Shown here one piece after another: positions 25,041 through 35,603 of a stretch of 64,000 bases of DNA. The stretch comes from Kangiella aquimarina DSM 16071 (lineage in GTDB: Bacteria > Pseudomonadota > Gammaproteobacteria > Enterobacterales > Kangiellaceae): NCBI RefSeq assembly GCF_000374105.1, contig NZ_KB893650.1, forward strand, positions 552,862 through 616,861. Reading direction: 5' to 3'. A program made the position numbers and the translations under genes. Below the pieces are notes generated by a model, which was not told where the DNA came from, did no database searches, and saw only the letters and a program-made list of their open reading frames with translations. Position 1 is the stretch's first letter. Each line of letters opens with the position of its first letter.

Positions 25041-25427
25041 TTAGTCCTCATCTAAACTAACAATAGCATCCATTTCAATTTGCGCACCTTTCGGTAGTTC
25101 TTTAACACCAATAGCTGCACGAGATGGATAAGGTTGTTCGAAATACTGTGCCATGATTTCGTTGACGGTAGCAAAGTGACCAAGATCGGTCATGAAGATA
25201 TTCAATTTAGAAATATGATTTAAGGTGGCGCCTGCTGCTTCACAGACCGCGCTAAGATTTTTGAATACCTGATGGACCTGATCGTCAAAAGACTCAACCA
25301 ATTCCATAGTTTCAGGTATCAATGGAATTTGACCAGAAAGGTAAACGGTATTTCCTGCTTTGACGGCTTGCGAATAAGTGCCAATGGCAGCTGGTGCTTT
25401 ATCAGTTTGAATAATGGTTTTGCTCAC
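25041..25427 (-). CDS. ridA: Reactive intermediate deaminase RidA
   Basis: A 128-residue RidA/YjgF protein that hydrolyses reactive enamines and imines formed by PLP-dependent threonine and serine dehydratases. The signature [22 protein letters not shown] (from about residue 16) and the conserved Arg and Glu in [22 protein letters not shown] are present. It is between spoT and trmH on the same strand, with 3 nt to trmH, the arrangement often seen beside spoT. Confidence 0.96.
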   Translation of the reverse strand: MSKTIIQTDKAPAAIGTYSQAVKAGNTVYLSGQIPLIPETMELVESFDDQVHQVFKNLSAVCEAAGATLNHISKLNIFMTDLGHFATVNEIMAQYFEQPYPSRAAIGVKELPKGAQIEMDAIVSLDED

Positions 25428-25462
25428 AGCAGTTTCCTTAAAGAGGTTGTATAAAGTTCTAA

Positions 25463-27580
25463 TTAAGGGTGACGATGAACTTTGTTGACGAAAGGAATGA
25501 CCCTTAATTTTTTGATGATGTTTGCCAGATGAACACGGTTTCTAACGCCCATCTGGAAGGTAAGAATATTGGTTGAACCATCCAGTTCATTAATATCGAC
25601 ATTGACGATATTGGCTTCCTGATTGGAGATAATATTGGTAATTTGAGCCAATACTCCGCGTTGATTGAATACTTCAATTCGAAGCTCGGCAATAAAGTCA
25701 CCTTGCACATCGTCTGACCATTGCACAGGGACGTAGCGATCATTGTGCTTGTGTGCGCGTTGCACGTTAGGACAGGTTTCTCGATGAATGGTAAAGCCTT
25801 TACCGGCGCTAACATAAGCCAGAATCGGATCGCCGGGGATGGGACGGCAGCAGCGTGCATATTTGACCACCAGACCTTCAGTACCTTTAATGGCCAATGG
25901 AGCCTGATCCTTCTGTGGCATGTCGACAACCGTATCGTCACTGTCATCTTTGCCACTAGTCAGGCGGTGCGCTACCAGAACGCTGGCTATTTTGCCGAGG
26001 CCGATGCCTGCCAACATGTCATCCACGGTATCGTGATGAGTAATTTTGGCGACGGACTCGAGTTGCTCGGGCGGGAAATCTTCAAGCTGACTTTTGAGTA
26101 CTTGTTCAAGTAGACGTCGACCAAGATGGACGGCCTCATCCTGACGGATGTTCTTAACAAAGTTACGGATGTTGGAGCGCGCTTTACCGGTCACCACATA
26201 GCTGAGCCAGGCCGGATTCGGTTTGGCTCCGGGAGCGGTGATAATCTCAACGGTTTTACCATTGCTCAATGGCGTACTTAGTGGTGAAAACTGCTTATCA
26301 ATTTTACAGGCGATGCAACTATTACCGACATCGGTGTGAATAGCATAAGCAAAATCAACCGGGGTTGCGCCTTTCGGTAATTCAATAATTTTGCCTTTCG
26401 GTGTGAAGACATAGACTTCATCAGGGTAGAGATCAATCTTGACGTTTTCGACGAACTCTATCGAATCACCGGCGTTTTGTTGCAACTCAATGAGGCTTTG
26501 CAGCCACTCACGCGCTTTGGTTTCTGCTGGGTGAGCACTGCCGGTTTTATACAGCCAATGTGCTGCTACCCCATGCTCCGCCATTTGATTCATCAGCTCG
26601 GTACGGATCTGTACTTCAATATGCATGCCGGTTTTATTGCGCAGCACTGTATGCAGTGATTGATAGCCGTTGGCTTTAGGGATAGCGATGTAATCTTTGA
26701 AGCGACCAGGAATGGGTTTGAACAGGTTATGGATTTGACCAAGGATGCGGTAACAGGAGTCTTCGGAATCGGTGATGACGCGGAAGGCGTAAATGTCCAT
26801 CACCTCGTTAAATGTTCCCACCTTGTCGCGCATTTTTTTATAAATACTGTATACGCTTTTTTCGCGACCAATCACCTTGCAGGTAATGCGGGAATCTTTC
26901 AGTCGCGTTCGTAACTGTTCGGTAATGCGTTCAACGATTTCCTTACGGTGGCCGCGCACTTTTCTGACCGAATGCTGTAGGATTCGGTAACGCAAAGGAT
27001 ACATATTCGCAAAGCCCAACAGTTCCAGTTGTTCTTTAAGTCGATATATACCCAGACGATTGGCAATTGGTGCGTAAATCTCCAGAGTTTCACGTGCAAT
27101 ACGGCGACGCTTATCTGGGCGCAATGCGCCAAGAGTCTGCATGTTGTGCAGGCGATCAGCGAGCTTGATAAGAATGACGCGAATATCCTGCGTCATAGCC
27201 ATCATCATTTTACGAAAGTTTTCCGCCTGAGCCTGTTCTTTCGATTGGAAATCAATTTGGGTCAGTTTACTGACACCTTCCACCAGATCGGCAACCGTCT
27301 CACCAAACTCTGTCGTCAGGTCCTGTTTGGTTACGTCACAGTCTTCGATCACATCATGCATCAAAGCAGCCATGATGGTCTGATGATCAAGGTGTAACTC
27401 AGCAAGAATATGCGCAGCGGCGACGGGGTGAGTTATATAAGGGTCACCGCTGGAGCGCATTTGTCCTTCATGTGCGCGTTCCGCTAACTTATAAGCGCGC
27501 TCAATATCGGCAACCTGATTGGGTTCCAGGTAACCGCCGAGCACATCCCGTAAGCTTTCGAAATGCGACATATCGGACAT
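25463..27580 (-). CDS. spoT: Bifunctional (p)ppGpp synthetase/hydrolase SpoT
   Basis: A 705-residue RelA/SpoT homologue with an intact hydrolase: HD domain about 50-150 ([19 protein letters not shown]) and [11 protein letters not shown]. The synthetase domain follows (about 235-345, with VYSIYKKM and YQSLHTVL), then TGS (about 390-450, [25 protein letters not shown]), the zinc-finger/helical region with [10 protein letters not shown], and a C-terminal ACT domain. The ATG at 27580 is one codon inside a TTG; the alternative ATG at 27571 aligns best with E. coli SpoT, so the start is uncertain by up to three codons. rpoZ and gmk precede it on the same strand as in E. coli. Confidence 0.97.
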   Translation of the reverse strand: MSDMSHFESLRDVLGGYLEPNQVADIERAYKLAERAHEGQMRSSGDPYITHPVAAAHILAELHLDHQTIMAALMHDVIEDCDVTKQDLTTEFGETVADLVEGVSKLTQIDFQSKEQAQAENFRKMMMAMTQDIRVILIKLADRLHNMQTLGALRPDKRRRIARETLEIYAPIANRLGIYRLKEQLELLGFANMYPLRYRILQHSVRKVRGHRKEIVERITEQLRTRLKDSRITCKVIGREKSVYSIYKKMRDKVGTFNEVMDIYAFRVITDSEDSCYRILGQIHNLFKPIPGRFKDYIAIPKANGYQSLHTVLRNKTGMHIEVQIRTELMNQMAEHGVAAHWLYKTGSAHPAETKAREWLQSLIELQQNAGDSIEFVENVKIDLYPDEVYVFTPKGKIIELPKGATPVDFAYAIHTDVGNSCIACKIDKQFSPLSTPLSNGKTVEIITAPGAKPNPAWLSYVVTGKARSNIRNFVKNIRQDEAVHLGRRLLEQVLKSQLEDFPPEQLESVAKITHHDTVDDMLAGIGLGKIASVLVAHRLTSGKDDSDDTVVDMPQKDQAPLAIKGTEGLVVKYARCCRPIPGDPILAYVSAGKGFTIHRETCPNVQRAHKHNDRYVPVQWSDDVQGDFIAELRIEVFNQRGVLAQITNIISNQEANIVNVDINELDGSTNILTFQMGVRNRVHLANIIKKLRVIPFVNKVHRHP

Positions 27581-27608
27581 CAATAATAAACCTTAATTTG
27601 CGGGCTTA

Positions 27609-27857
27609 TTAAAATAGAACCGGTCTTTGCTCGCGCTCACGCTTGGCCGCACGTTCGTCTGCTTCAACCGTTTCACGAGTCGTTAACTCTTCTTCAATTT
27701 CACGTAAAGCAACAACCGTTGGTTTGTCGTTGTCCCAATCCACTTTAGGATCGTGGCCACCAGTTGCGATTTGACGAGCGCGTTTTGCCGCTAACATAAT
27801 CAAATCAAAACGATTACCAACTTTCTCAACAGCATCTTGTACCGTTACACGTGCCAT
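27609..27857 (-). CDS. rpoZ: RNA polymerase omega subunit
   Basis: An 82-residue omega subunit that aids RNA polymerase assembly and forms part of the ppGpp site 1. The conserved start [19 protein letters not shown] and the helix [16 protein letters not shown] are present; the end carries the charged [15 protein letters not shown]. It lies 28 nt upstream of spoT and is almost certainly cotranscribed with it, a functional pairing because omega is part of the ppGpp target. A 14-nt perfect palindrome (27882-27895) lies just upstream. Confidence 0.97.
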   Translation of the reverse strand: MARVTVQDAVEKVGNRFDLIMLAAKRARQIATGGHDPKVDWDNDKPTVVALREIEEELTTRETVEADERAAKREREQRPVLF

Positions 27858-27881
27858 AATTTACCTCTTACACTCAAAATG

Positions 27882-27895
27882 TGGCGAATTCGCCA
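27882..27895. promoter_or_regulatory. Perfect palindrome upstream of rpoZ
   Basis: TGGCGAATTCGCCA is a perfect 14-nt palindrome 25 nt before the rpoZ start, in the spacer between gmk and rpoZ. It could be a protein-binding site or a short hairpin in the 5' leader. A weak stem (27921-27938) lies close by. No function is established. Confidence 0.35.
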
Positions 27896-28003
27896 GGGGG
27901 TTAATTCAGTGCTTTAAGTCGGCTTTTAGCAAAAAGCCAGTGAATAAAGCGTAAAAAAAGACTGTATAAATGCGTATAGAATAAGTGTACCGTAAAAAAC
28001 CGC

Positions 28004-28919
<916 letters not shown>

Positions 28920-29459
28920 CTACTGAGTATCGTTAGTAATGAGCTCTAGAGGGTCAAGCTTCATGGGCGACTGACTTTCCAGCGCATAGTACAGTGAAAT
29001 TATTTTCCAGCTTTTGCCATCGAAGGCCAGTTGAATGGAGTTGATGCCTTTGTAAGTTTCAGTATTACCATCCTGAACACGCTTGGATAACGCAATGCTT
29101 TGAACCGAAGCCCAGTTGTCATAAAGGTAGGTGTTACGGTCAAGTTCTATCTCGGTAAACGAATAGGGATTGACTTTATTGATTCGAGACAGAAATTCTG
29201 TCTTGGAAAGTTGCGACAATTCACTTTGGTTTAATGGCTGTCTGATTCCAGTGATCACGGCCTTGTCATGCAATAAATGATCTAACCCTTTTATATCAGG
29301 ACTGCCGTTTGCTTGATGGGACAGGGCAGTCCATAACTGTTTGACTGCCTGGTCTAGTTGACTCGCCTTTTCATCTTGGGGATAGTTATCCTTGGCGCAA
29401 GTAGTACCTATTGCCAAGAACATCAAAAATAAAAGTGCTGCATATAAGTTGAACTTCAT
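28920..29459 (-). CDS. Exported NTF2-like protein of unknown function
   Basis: A 179-residue protein with a signal peptide (1-22, hydrophobic, then KDNYPQDEK). The mature region has the strand and helix pattern of a small NTF2/SnoaL-like domain: the helix VKQLWTALSHQ, the strand LLHDKAVITGIRQP, and the final paired strands INSIQLAFDGKSWKIISLYYALE. This fold recognition is by eye and not certain. No catalytic residues are obvious. It stands alone between gmk and the Sua5-like gene. Confidence 0.6.
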   Translation of the reverse strand: MKFNLYAALLFLMFLAIGTTCAKDNYPQDEKASQLDQAVKQLWTALSHQANGSPDIKGLDHLLHDKAVITGIRQPLNQSELSQLSKTEFLSRINKVNPYSFTEIELDRNTYLYDNWASVQSIALSKRVQDGNTETYKGINSIQLAFDGKSWKIISLYYALESQSPMKLDPLELITNDTQ

Positions 29460-29562
29460 TTTATCGGAACCGATTGATTTTATTGAAGTATCATATCTGA
29501 AAAATGTCTTTTGTACTGCGGGATTGTGTTTCTAAATATAACTGGAAAAGCAAATATAAGGC

Positions 29563-30534
29563 TTACTTCTGAGCTGCGCGGGTTAAGCGATCCCAGATAT
29601 CAAGCCAGGAAAGGCCGGTTGGTGGTGCTTCAATCCACAGTTCATTGCAGCCTTTGCAGTCCATTTCATACAAAGCAGCAAAGAGCCTTTTGCGATAGGA
29701 CTGGTGATCATTGGGCATCAAGGATAAGTGATGGCATTTGATGGTTTTTAGCTCGGGGGAGTAGGCCATGACACCAACCTTACTGTTCTTGGGTATGGCG
29801 CGCGTAGCAATTTCCTGGGCGGATAACAGCATGATTCTGGCGTCAGGCTGATAGTGTCTTTTCTTGTTGCCTGAGACTGAGTACTGGTGCTTTTCAGGAG
29901 TGACTACCGGCACTGTCAGATGAGGTGCAAGATCAATTTCAGAGATTGGCCCTGAACGTAGTATTTGTGCACGGTTTTGACTAACTTTCAATATGGTCGA
30001 CTCTGTGCCAACCATACAATTACCGCCATCAAGGACTGCTGCAATTTTGCCATCCATACAGGCCATAACCTGTTCAGCGCTGGTGGGGCTGAGTTTTTGG
30101 TAGGGATTGGCCGATGGCGCTGCTATTGCCATATTAAAATTCCTGAGCAGTTCAAGTAACACGGGATGAGCCGGCATTCTTATACCAATGGTTTGCAGGC
30201 CACCAGTGATGACATCGGGCGCATTAGGATGGCGCTCAAAAATCAGGGTCAAAGGGCCTGGCCAGAAGCATTGTGTCAGGCTCTCTACCCATTCAGGAAT
30301 ATCGGCTGCCCAGTTTGCCAATTGCTCAAAACTACCAATATGCGTGATTAATGGGTGATCCGTAGGGCGTCCCTTGGCCTTAAATATCTTTGCTACTGCT
30401 TCAGGGTTGGATGCATCGGCTGCCAGTCCATAAACAGTTTCAGTGGGCACCGCAACCAGCTCGCCAGCTTGCAGGAGTTCTCCGGCAAGCTGAACGTCGG
30501 CTGGTTTGTTTGCATCAAGTCGTAGCGTTTTCAT
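29563..30534 (-). CDS. L-threonylcarbamoyladenylate synthase, Sua5 type
   Basis: A 323-residue Sua5/YciO/YrdC protein that makes threonylcarbamoyl-AMP for the t6A modification of tRNAs reading ANN codons. The YrdC domain (about 12-200) carries AVPTETVYGLAADAS and KAKGRPTDHPLITHI with the KxR and SxN nucleotide-binding motifs (APSANPYQKLSPTSA). A C-terminal Sua5 domain follows (about 230-323), unlike E. coli TsaC, which stops after YrdC. It starts 8 nt after the dabA stop, so it is in the dab transcript. Confidence 0.92.
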   Translation of the reverse strand: MKTLRLDANKPADVQLAGELLQAGELVAVPTETVYGLAADASNPEAVAKIFKAKGRPTDHPLITHIGSFEQLANWAADIPEWVESLTQCFWPGPLTLIFERHPNAPDVITGGLQTIGIRMPAHPVLLELLRNFNMAIAAPSANPYQKLSPTSAEQVMACMDGKIAAVLDGGNCMVGTESTILKVSQNRAQILRSGPISEIDLAPHLTVPVVTPEKHQYSVSGNKKRHYQPDARIMLLSAQEIATRAIPKNSKVGVMAYSPELKTIKCHHLSLMPNDHQSYRKRLFAALYEMDCKGCNELWIEAPPTGLSWLDIWDRLTRAAQK

Positions 30535-30542
30535 TACTGGAT

Positions 30543-33014
30543 TCAGTTAGCCTGCGAGTCGGCATCAGATAACGACTGTATTTGCCAACTGCCCTGGTTA
30601 TAAAAATATAGTTTGCCTTGCTCAATGCGCGCCAGGTGCATCCATTGATTGTTGATCAGTGAAGCAACTACAGGTTGCTCATTGATGACTTTTTCGATGT
30701 GTTCTTGTGGTGCGTCAATCACTACGGTGGTTCGCAAAGGCTCATGACGCCACTGCTCTCCATCATGAACTGATTGTATTGCCAGGCCGATCCGTAAATC
30801 ACCACCATTGCCTTCGAATACCCCTATACGACCGCCGACCACGTTGTGCAGCGTTTTGTTACCACTGCCATATCGATGGTTATCGACGGTCGAGGCAAAG
30901 TACTGCATATTAATCCAGTTAATAACGACCATTGGCGCGGTCATAATTTGGGTTAACAGGCTGGCATCAGTATCTTGTGAAGCATCATACTCGTGAAGAA
31001 ATGCTCGTCCCTCGAGGTTCAGGTTGCGAGTTAATGAACGTTTCCCAACGATAAAGCAGGCATTGTTGGCAAGCCCCCATTCGGGCCGTGTTTGCGCCCA
31101 GTCATTGGCACGCTTAACAACTGCCTTTTGCAGAGCCGCAGGTTTTTGAGCTAACTTGCCAAGCCCAAGCGCCGGAGCACGTTCTGCTCGACAGGCTTTT
31201 CCAGCTTCACTCAAAGCATCATTAAGAGCGGGTAGAACTCCCTCAGCTTCTGCGCTGAGATTGTCTGCGTCAAACAGGTTGACCTGGTCAGTGGTGGTGT
31301 TATGCAGAGCGGCAATAAAGCGGGTGCCTTCGGGCAGCTTAACCCCTTTTGCATGCAAGCCTTTGCGAACCTCGGGGTCATTGAGGATACCGGCTAAAGC
31401 TCGCGCATTGACTTCGCCTGTCTGGCCGCAACAGGCACCACAGTCCAGGCCAGATTTCTGCGGATTATTGGCTGTCTGGCTGCCGTGACCGACCAACAGA
31501 ACAAGCGGTGCGATTCGCTGTGTTAAGCCCATGCCTTGAAGGACTCCCTCGGCAAGCGCAATGCGTTGTGATAGGTCTGCCTGTAAGCGTGGGCGTAGCT
31601 GCTGTGCCTGACGTTGGTTTAAACCAAGTGCTGGCTTTGTTGAATGCGTATTGCGCGCGCGCGAACGATTGAGCAGGGTGTTCACATAGCTAATGCCAAG
31701 GCTTTCTACCATATTAAAGGCTGAACCTGGCAACGATAGGAAGGACTTCCAGCTCGAAAGACTGCGCAGAGTTGTTTGTCGTTGTTGGCTTATGGACTCG
31801 TCTACTGAGGCCGTGCCGCTAGTGTCCGTGACAACCATCTGTGGAGCTAGCAAGCCTGGAAGTTGAGGGCGAGCAGCATCGGTACCCAGCGGGGTGTAGC
31901 TTACTGGAAGGCCAAAGAATCCGGCAAAACCAATCGTCTCGATATCATCAGACTGGCTTTCCAGATGGCGTCTGAAAACTTCCGAGCGAACGTCGATACA
32001 GAAAGCTGCCTGAACCTTTACCGATTCTGATTGCTGGTTGTCCGAAACCGAGGATTGCTTTAGGGTTTGCGCCAGCTCCTGTTGATAGCTGATTTCATGA
32101 GCTCGTTGCCACACCAGTTTAGTGATGGTTTGCTGAGGATTATAATGTTCAAAATGGCTTTGCCATTGGGTCTGCCAGAGATGCCAGATCGAGCCTTCTT
32201 CACGTTTGCCATCATCAATCAGCGCTTCCCAGGTCAGGCGAATGGCCAGCAACTGAAGCAAATTATCGTCATCGTTACCTTGCAATTGGGCCTGCCATTT
32301 CAGATATGCACACCAGGCGGCCCAGCCACTGATACGGTACATAACAGCTTGTAAATAATCTGCCCAGTTTTGCTTAGGAATATCGAGCTTGTTTAAAGCA
32401 ATCTGTATTTGCTTGCGTGGGTTTTCTTCGAGTTGTTTGGCAGCTTTGGGAATTCTGCTGGCCTGCATTAACAGGCTGATACTGTGATCATCGCTTAGTG
32501 TATGACACCAGCTGGCATATAGTGGGGCCGGGTCGCTGGGATTCCAGTCTGACTGATCCTTATCGAAGTATGCTGCGCAAAACTGCGCAACCTGATGGGT
32601 GATGGCGTCACACCAGGCGGGTTTATGCTGTAAGTCACGTTGACTATCCAATGTATCGCATAACAGTGGCACAGGAGTGAGTAACTGATCGTCCCCATTC
32701 AGGGCCTCGACCAATTGCTCAATGGTCAAATCGGTATTCAGATCCTGAGCTGCCTGTTGCAGGTGCGCTTTGCTGATACTGCCTTCTGACCACCGCTTTT
32801 GATAATAAAACAGTGGCATGGCCATCGGAGAGCCTGCAAGCGTCGCCAGGTGGTGCGCTGTTTCGGAAAAACTGTGCTCAAGGTGAGTCCAGTAGGGATT
32901 TACTGCAATCATCTTATCCAGTGGCCAGTTCGGTGCGATGCTGCTGGTTGCAATTTCAATCGCCTCGTCCAGTTCGCGCTCAAAGCTGGCACTTTTTTGT
33001 TGAAGATTATTCAT
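30543..33014 (-). CDS. dabA: DabA, DUF2309 subunit of the DAB inorganic-carbon accumulation complex
   Basis: An 823-residue cytoplasmic protein with a beta-carbonic-anhydrase-like site. The zinc ligands and catalytic pair fall where expected: Cys339 and Asp341 in FCIDVRSE, and His510 (LVGHGSQT) and Cys525 (LDCGACCG). In Halothiobacillus DabA, as I recall, these are Cys351, Asp353, His524 and Cys539, with the same 2- and 15-residue spacings. DabA with DabB takes up CO2 and converts it to bicarbonate, driven by a cation gradient. dabB overlaps its start by 4 nt. No carboxysome or RuBisCO gene is in the window, so the bicarbonate may feed heterotrophic carboxylations. Confidence 0.95.
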   Translation of the reverse strand: MNNLQQKSASFERELDEAIEIATSSIAPNWPLDKMIAVNPYWTHLEHSFSETAHHLATLAGSPMAMPLFYYQKRWSEGSISKAHLQQAAQDLNTDLTIEQLVEALNGDDQLLTPVPLLCDTLDSQRDLQHKPAWCDAITHQVAQFCAAYFDKDQSDWNPSDPAPLYASWCHTLSDDHSISLLMQASRIPKAAKQLEENPRKQIQIALNKLDIPKQNWADYLQAVMYRISGWAAWCAYLKWQAQLQGNDDDNLLQLLAIRLTWEALIDDGKREEGSIWHLWQTQWQSHFEHYNPQQTITKLVWQRAHEISYQQELAQTLKQSSVSDNQQSESVKVQAAFCIDVRSEVFRRHLESQSDDIETIGFAGFFGLPVSYTPLGTDAARPQLPGLLAPQMVVTDTSGTASVDESISQQRQTTLRSLSSWKSFLSLPGSAFNMVESLGISYVNTLLNRSRARNTHSTKPALGLNQRQAQQLRPRLQADLSQRIALAEGVLQGMGLTQRIAPLVLLVGHGSQTANNPQKSGLDCGACCGQTGEVNARALAGILNDPEVRKGLHAKGVKLPEGTRFIAALHNTTTDQVNLFDADNLSAEAEGVLPALNDALSEAGKACRAERAPALGLGKLAQKPAALQKAVVKRANDWAQTRPEWGLANNACFIVGKRSLTRNLNLEGRAFLHEYDASQDTDASLLTQIMTAPMVVINWINMQYFASTVDNHRYGSGNKTLHNVVGGRIGVFEGNGGDLRIGLAIQSVHDGEQWRHEPLRTTVVIDAPQEHIEKVINEQPVVASLINNQWMHLARIEQGKLYFYNQGSWQIQSLSDADSQAN

Positions 33015-34549
33015 GCGCTTTCTCCTGAGGTGTTGATGCGACGATTGACTTTGGTTTCAGCCTGAACCGGACTGAGCTTTAACGGCCAGATTTTAAAAGT
33101 CAGACGGGTAAAGGTTTCATCCAGATAAAAGCCGTTATAAATCCAGGGGAAGCAGACTCTCAATAAGCGACTGTCTGAATATTTGATAACCGCAATCTGG
33201 GCGAAATAAAGCAATCCAAAGCTCAAAGTAATCCAAATTAACTGAGGTAAATTGTCACTGGCGGCTGACGGCATGACCTGACTAAAAATGAGGTGCCAGA
33301 CATAATATAAGTTAGCTACACCCAGCACTCTTAGAATGCCAAGCGAAAATAGTTTCGCCGAGAAAGATTTTTGATACCAGAGCAAAGGAGCCAGTGCAAA
33401 AACCAGGATAACGATGATTTCTGAGGCTAATATAAAACTGGGTAAAACCCATTGCCAAATCAGTAGTGAGCCTATAATCAGACCCGAGCTCACAAATAAG
33501 GAAATAATGATGCCTTTTGGCGCAGCCCACGAGGGCAAATAGTCTTTGTGTTCAGCTTGTTTCACCGCATCACCGGCTGCCAGAAATGCATGGCCTTTGT
33601 AAATAGAGTGAGCGATGAGATGCAGGAAGGCCAGCTCATAAAGACCAAGACCAATTTCCATCAGCATAAAGCCCATCTGTGCGCAGGTTGACCAGGCAAG
33701 TCTGACTTTAATACTGATACGGGTCATCATGACCCAGCCTGCCAATACAGCAGTAATACTACCCACCACTACCAATAGCAGCTGGGCAGGGATGGACATA
33801 TTGATCAGGGTGGCCATGGTAATCAGAACATAGCCGCCGATATTGACGACGCCCGCATGCATGAGTGCAGAAACAGGCGTTGGCGCTTCCATCACCTGAA
33901 TGATCCAGCCGTGCAGCGGCAGCTGGGCTGTTTTAAGGATTGCAGCCAGGGCAAAGAGCGCTGCGGCAAACTGTAAAGAGACCGACAGTTCACTCATAGC
34001 CGAAAGAGATGCTGTAATCGTGTTAATAGAAAGAGTATCAAGCTCAAGATAAATCAGAATCAACGCGACGCCTAAGGCAATTTCGCCAAGGCGGCTGACA
34101 ATAAACTTTTTATGAGCCACTACCTGTGCCGCTTTACGTTCACGGTAAAAGGTCAGCAAATAATGCAGGCTGATGCTGGTGCCAGTCCAGGCGATAGCCA
34201 GAATTAAAAGATGAGTGGTAGAGATTAGGGTAAAGACACAGGCGATGGTAAAAAGAATCGCGTGGACAAACATCCGCTCGCGGGATTCACCCTCAAGATA
34301 GCGGGATGAGTAACCGATAATCACCCAGCCCAGCAAGGCGACCAGTAGCCCCATGATAACCGGGATCAAGGCAGGCGTTTGGCCGGTTATAAGCCATTCG
34401 ATAAGAGGGTAAGCAATACTGACCAGCAGGGCCAGAAAAGCAGTTGCTCTAGCAACAAGCCAATGATGTCTGCCAGGGAGATAGCTCACAATAAATCCGA
34501 TAAAGAATATTGCAGCTAATGCTAACCCGCTGGCCACAAATAAAGACAT
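33011..34549 (-). CDS. dabB: DabB, MrpA/NuoL-like membrane subunit of the DAB complex
   Basis: A 512-residue, roughly 13-span membrane protein of the proton-conducting antiporter family (NuoL/MrpA-like). The family block TAQLPLHGWIIQVMEAPTPVSALMHAG (about 216-242) is intact and includes the conserved Lys-type and His residues of the channel. As DabB it couples an ion gradient to CO2 conversion by DabA. The ATG is at 34549; its stop overlaps the dabA start (ATGA), so translation is coupled. A LysR gene is divergent with 117 nt between. Confidence 0.92.
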   Translation of the reverse strand: MSLFVASGLALAAIFFIGFIVSYLPGRHHWLVARATAFLALLVSIAYPLIEWLITGQTPALIPVIMGLLVALLGWVIIGYSSRYLEGESRERMFVHAILFTIACVFTLISTTHLLILAIAWTGTSISLHYLLTFYRERKAAQVVAHKKFIVSRLGEIALGVALILIYLELDTLSINTITASLSAMSELSVSLQFAAALFALAAILKTAQLPLHGWIIQVMEAPTPVSALMHAGVVNIGGYVLITMATLINMSIPAQLLLVVVGSITAVLAGWVMMTRISIKVRLAWSTCAQMGFMLMEIGLGLYELAFLHLIAHSIYKGHAFLAAGDAVKQAEHKDYLPSWAAPKGIIISLFVSSGLIIGSLLIWQWVLPSFILASEIIVILVFALAPLLWYQKSFSAKLFSLGILRVLGVANLYYVWHLIFSQVMPSAASDNLPQLIWITLSFGLLYFAQIAVIKYSDSRLLRVCFPWIYNGFYLDETFTRLTFKIWPLKLSPVQAETKVNRRINTSGESA

Positions 34550-34639
34550 AACGACTCTCTTATTAAAGTTGGATTGCTTGACGGGGCGTATTTTTGCATC
34601 GCTTCATGTGTTTTGTAAAATATATAGATGTGATATAAA

Positions 34640-34658
34640 CGTTCTATAAAACAGAACG
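34640..34658. promoter_or_regulatory. Inverted repeat operator at the dab/LysR divergent promoter
   Basis: A perfect CGTTCT-N7-AGAACG dyad ends 8 nt before the LysR-type gene start and within the 117-nt spacer to dabB. It fits a LysR-type binding site used for autoregulation and control of the divergent dab genes. Identification is by pattern only. Confidence 0.45.
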
Positions 34659-34666
34659 GTTAATAT

Positions 34667-35542
34667 ATGCGTAATCTTAACTTTCATCATCTGCACTATT
34701 TCTGGACTGTTGCAAAAGAAGGTCATCTGACTCGTGCAGCAGAAAAACTCAACGTTTCCCAGTCGGCGCTTTCGTCGCAAATCCGTCAACTTGAAGGTCA
34801 GCTTGAACATGATCTTTTCCTACGTCAAGGGCGAAGCCTGCAACTGACGGAGGTTGGACACGTGGTTCTGCAATATGCGGAAAGCATTTTTAATTTGGGC
34901 AGTGAGCTGATGTCGGTAATGAAAAGCGGTGAGCATCAGCAGGTACAACAGATTAAAATTGGATCGGTTGCGACCCTATCGCGAAACTTTTTGGAAAACT
35001 TCCTGCGGCCGGTATTTGGTAACTCTGAAATTAAGCTGGAATTAAAATCTTCCAATCTTGAGGACCTGTTAAGCAAACTGGAAGTCCATAAGCTGGATTT
35101 GATTCTGTCTAATCGGCCGGTGGTTTCTGATTCAGCAACCCCTTGGCGCTGTAAACTGATTGATAAACAAAGAGTCTGTCTTGTGGGGCCAAAGGATAGT
35201 TATCTGGAAAGCCTGTCTTTCCCTAAGGATTTGGATAAAGTTAAAGTACTGGTTCCGGGGCCGGATAGTGAGATACGTACCCAGTTTGATCTGTACTGCG
35301 AGGAACACGGGGTATTGGTAACGCCCTATGCAGAAGTTGACGATATGGCAATGCTGAGACTATTAGCGAGGGATTCAGGTGGTGTAACGGTGGTTCCCGA
35401 AGTTGTGGTGCAGGACGAGATAGTCAGTGGGATCTTGAAGAAATACACAACCTTCTCGACAGTGACAGAGAGCTTCTATGCCATAACAGCTAAACGACAT
35501 TTTGATTTGCCGATTATTAAATCTTTGCTGGATTTGGAATAG
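34667..35542 (+). CDS. LysR-type regulator, divergent from dab genes (NhaR-like)
   Basis: A 291-residue LysR-type activator. The winged helix-turn-helix starts NFHHLHYFWTVAKEGHLTRAAEKLNVSQ (4-31), the pattern of the NhaR subgroup, which often control cation/proton transport genes. The effector domain spans about 90-291. It is divergent from dabB across a 117-nt spacer that holds an inverted repeat, so it is probably the regulator of dabBA in response to CO2 or ions. No other candidate target is adjacent. Confidence 0.88.
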   Translation: MRNLNFHHLHYFWTVAKEGHLTRAAEKLNVSQSALSSQIRQLEGQLEHDLFLRQGRSLQLTEVGHVVLQYAESIFNLGSELMSVMKSGEHQQVQQIKIGSVATLSRNFLENFLRPVFGNSEIKLELKSSNLEDLLSKLEVHKLDLILSNRPVVSDSATPWRCKLIDKQRVCLVGPKDSYLESLSFPKDLDKVKVLVPGPDSEIRTQFDLYCEEHGVLVTPYAEVDDMAMLRLLARDSGGVTVVPEVVVQDEIVSGILKKYTTFSTVTESFYAITAKRHFDLPIIKSLLDLE

Positions 35543-35603
35543 TGATTGGAACCGTGATTAATACAATGACTCCGCAGGTGGCAGAGCCATCGTATGTATT
35601 CAA

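Noticed and set aside
27921-27938. GGCTTTT/AAAAGCC stem as gmk terminator
   Set aside because: The stem is short and AT-rich and no T tract follows on the minus strand.
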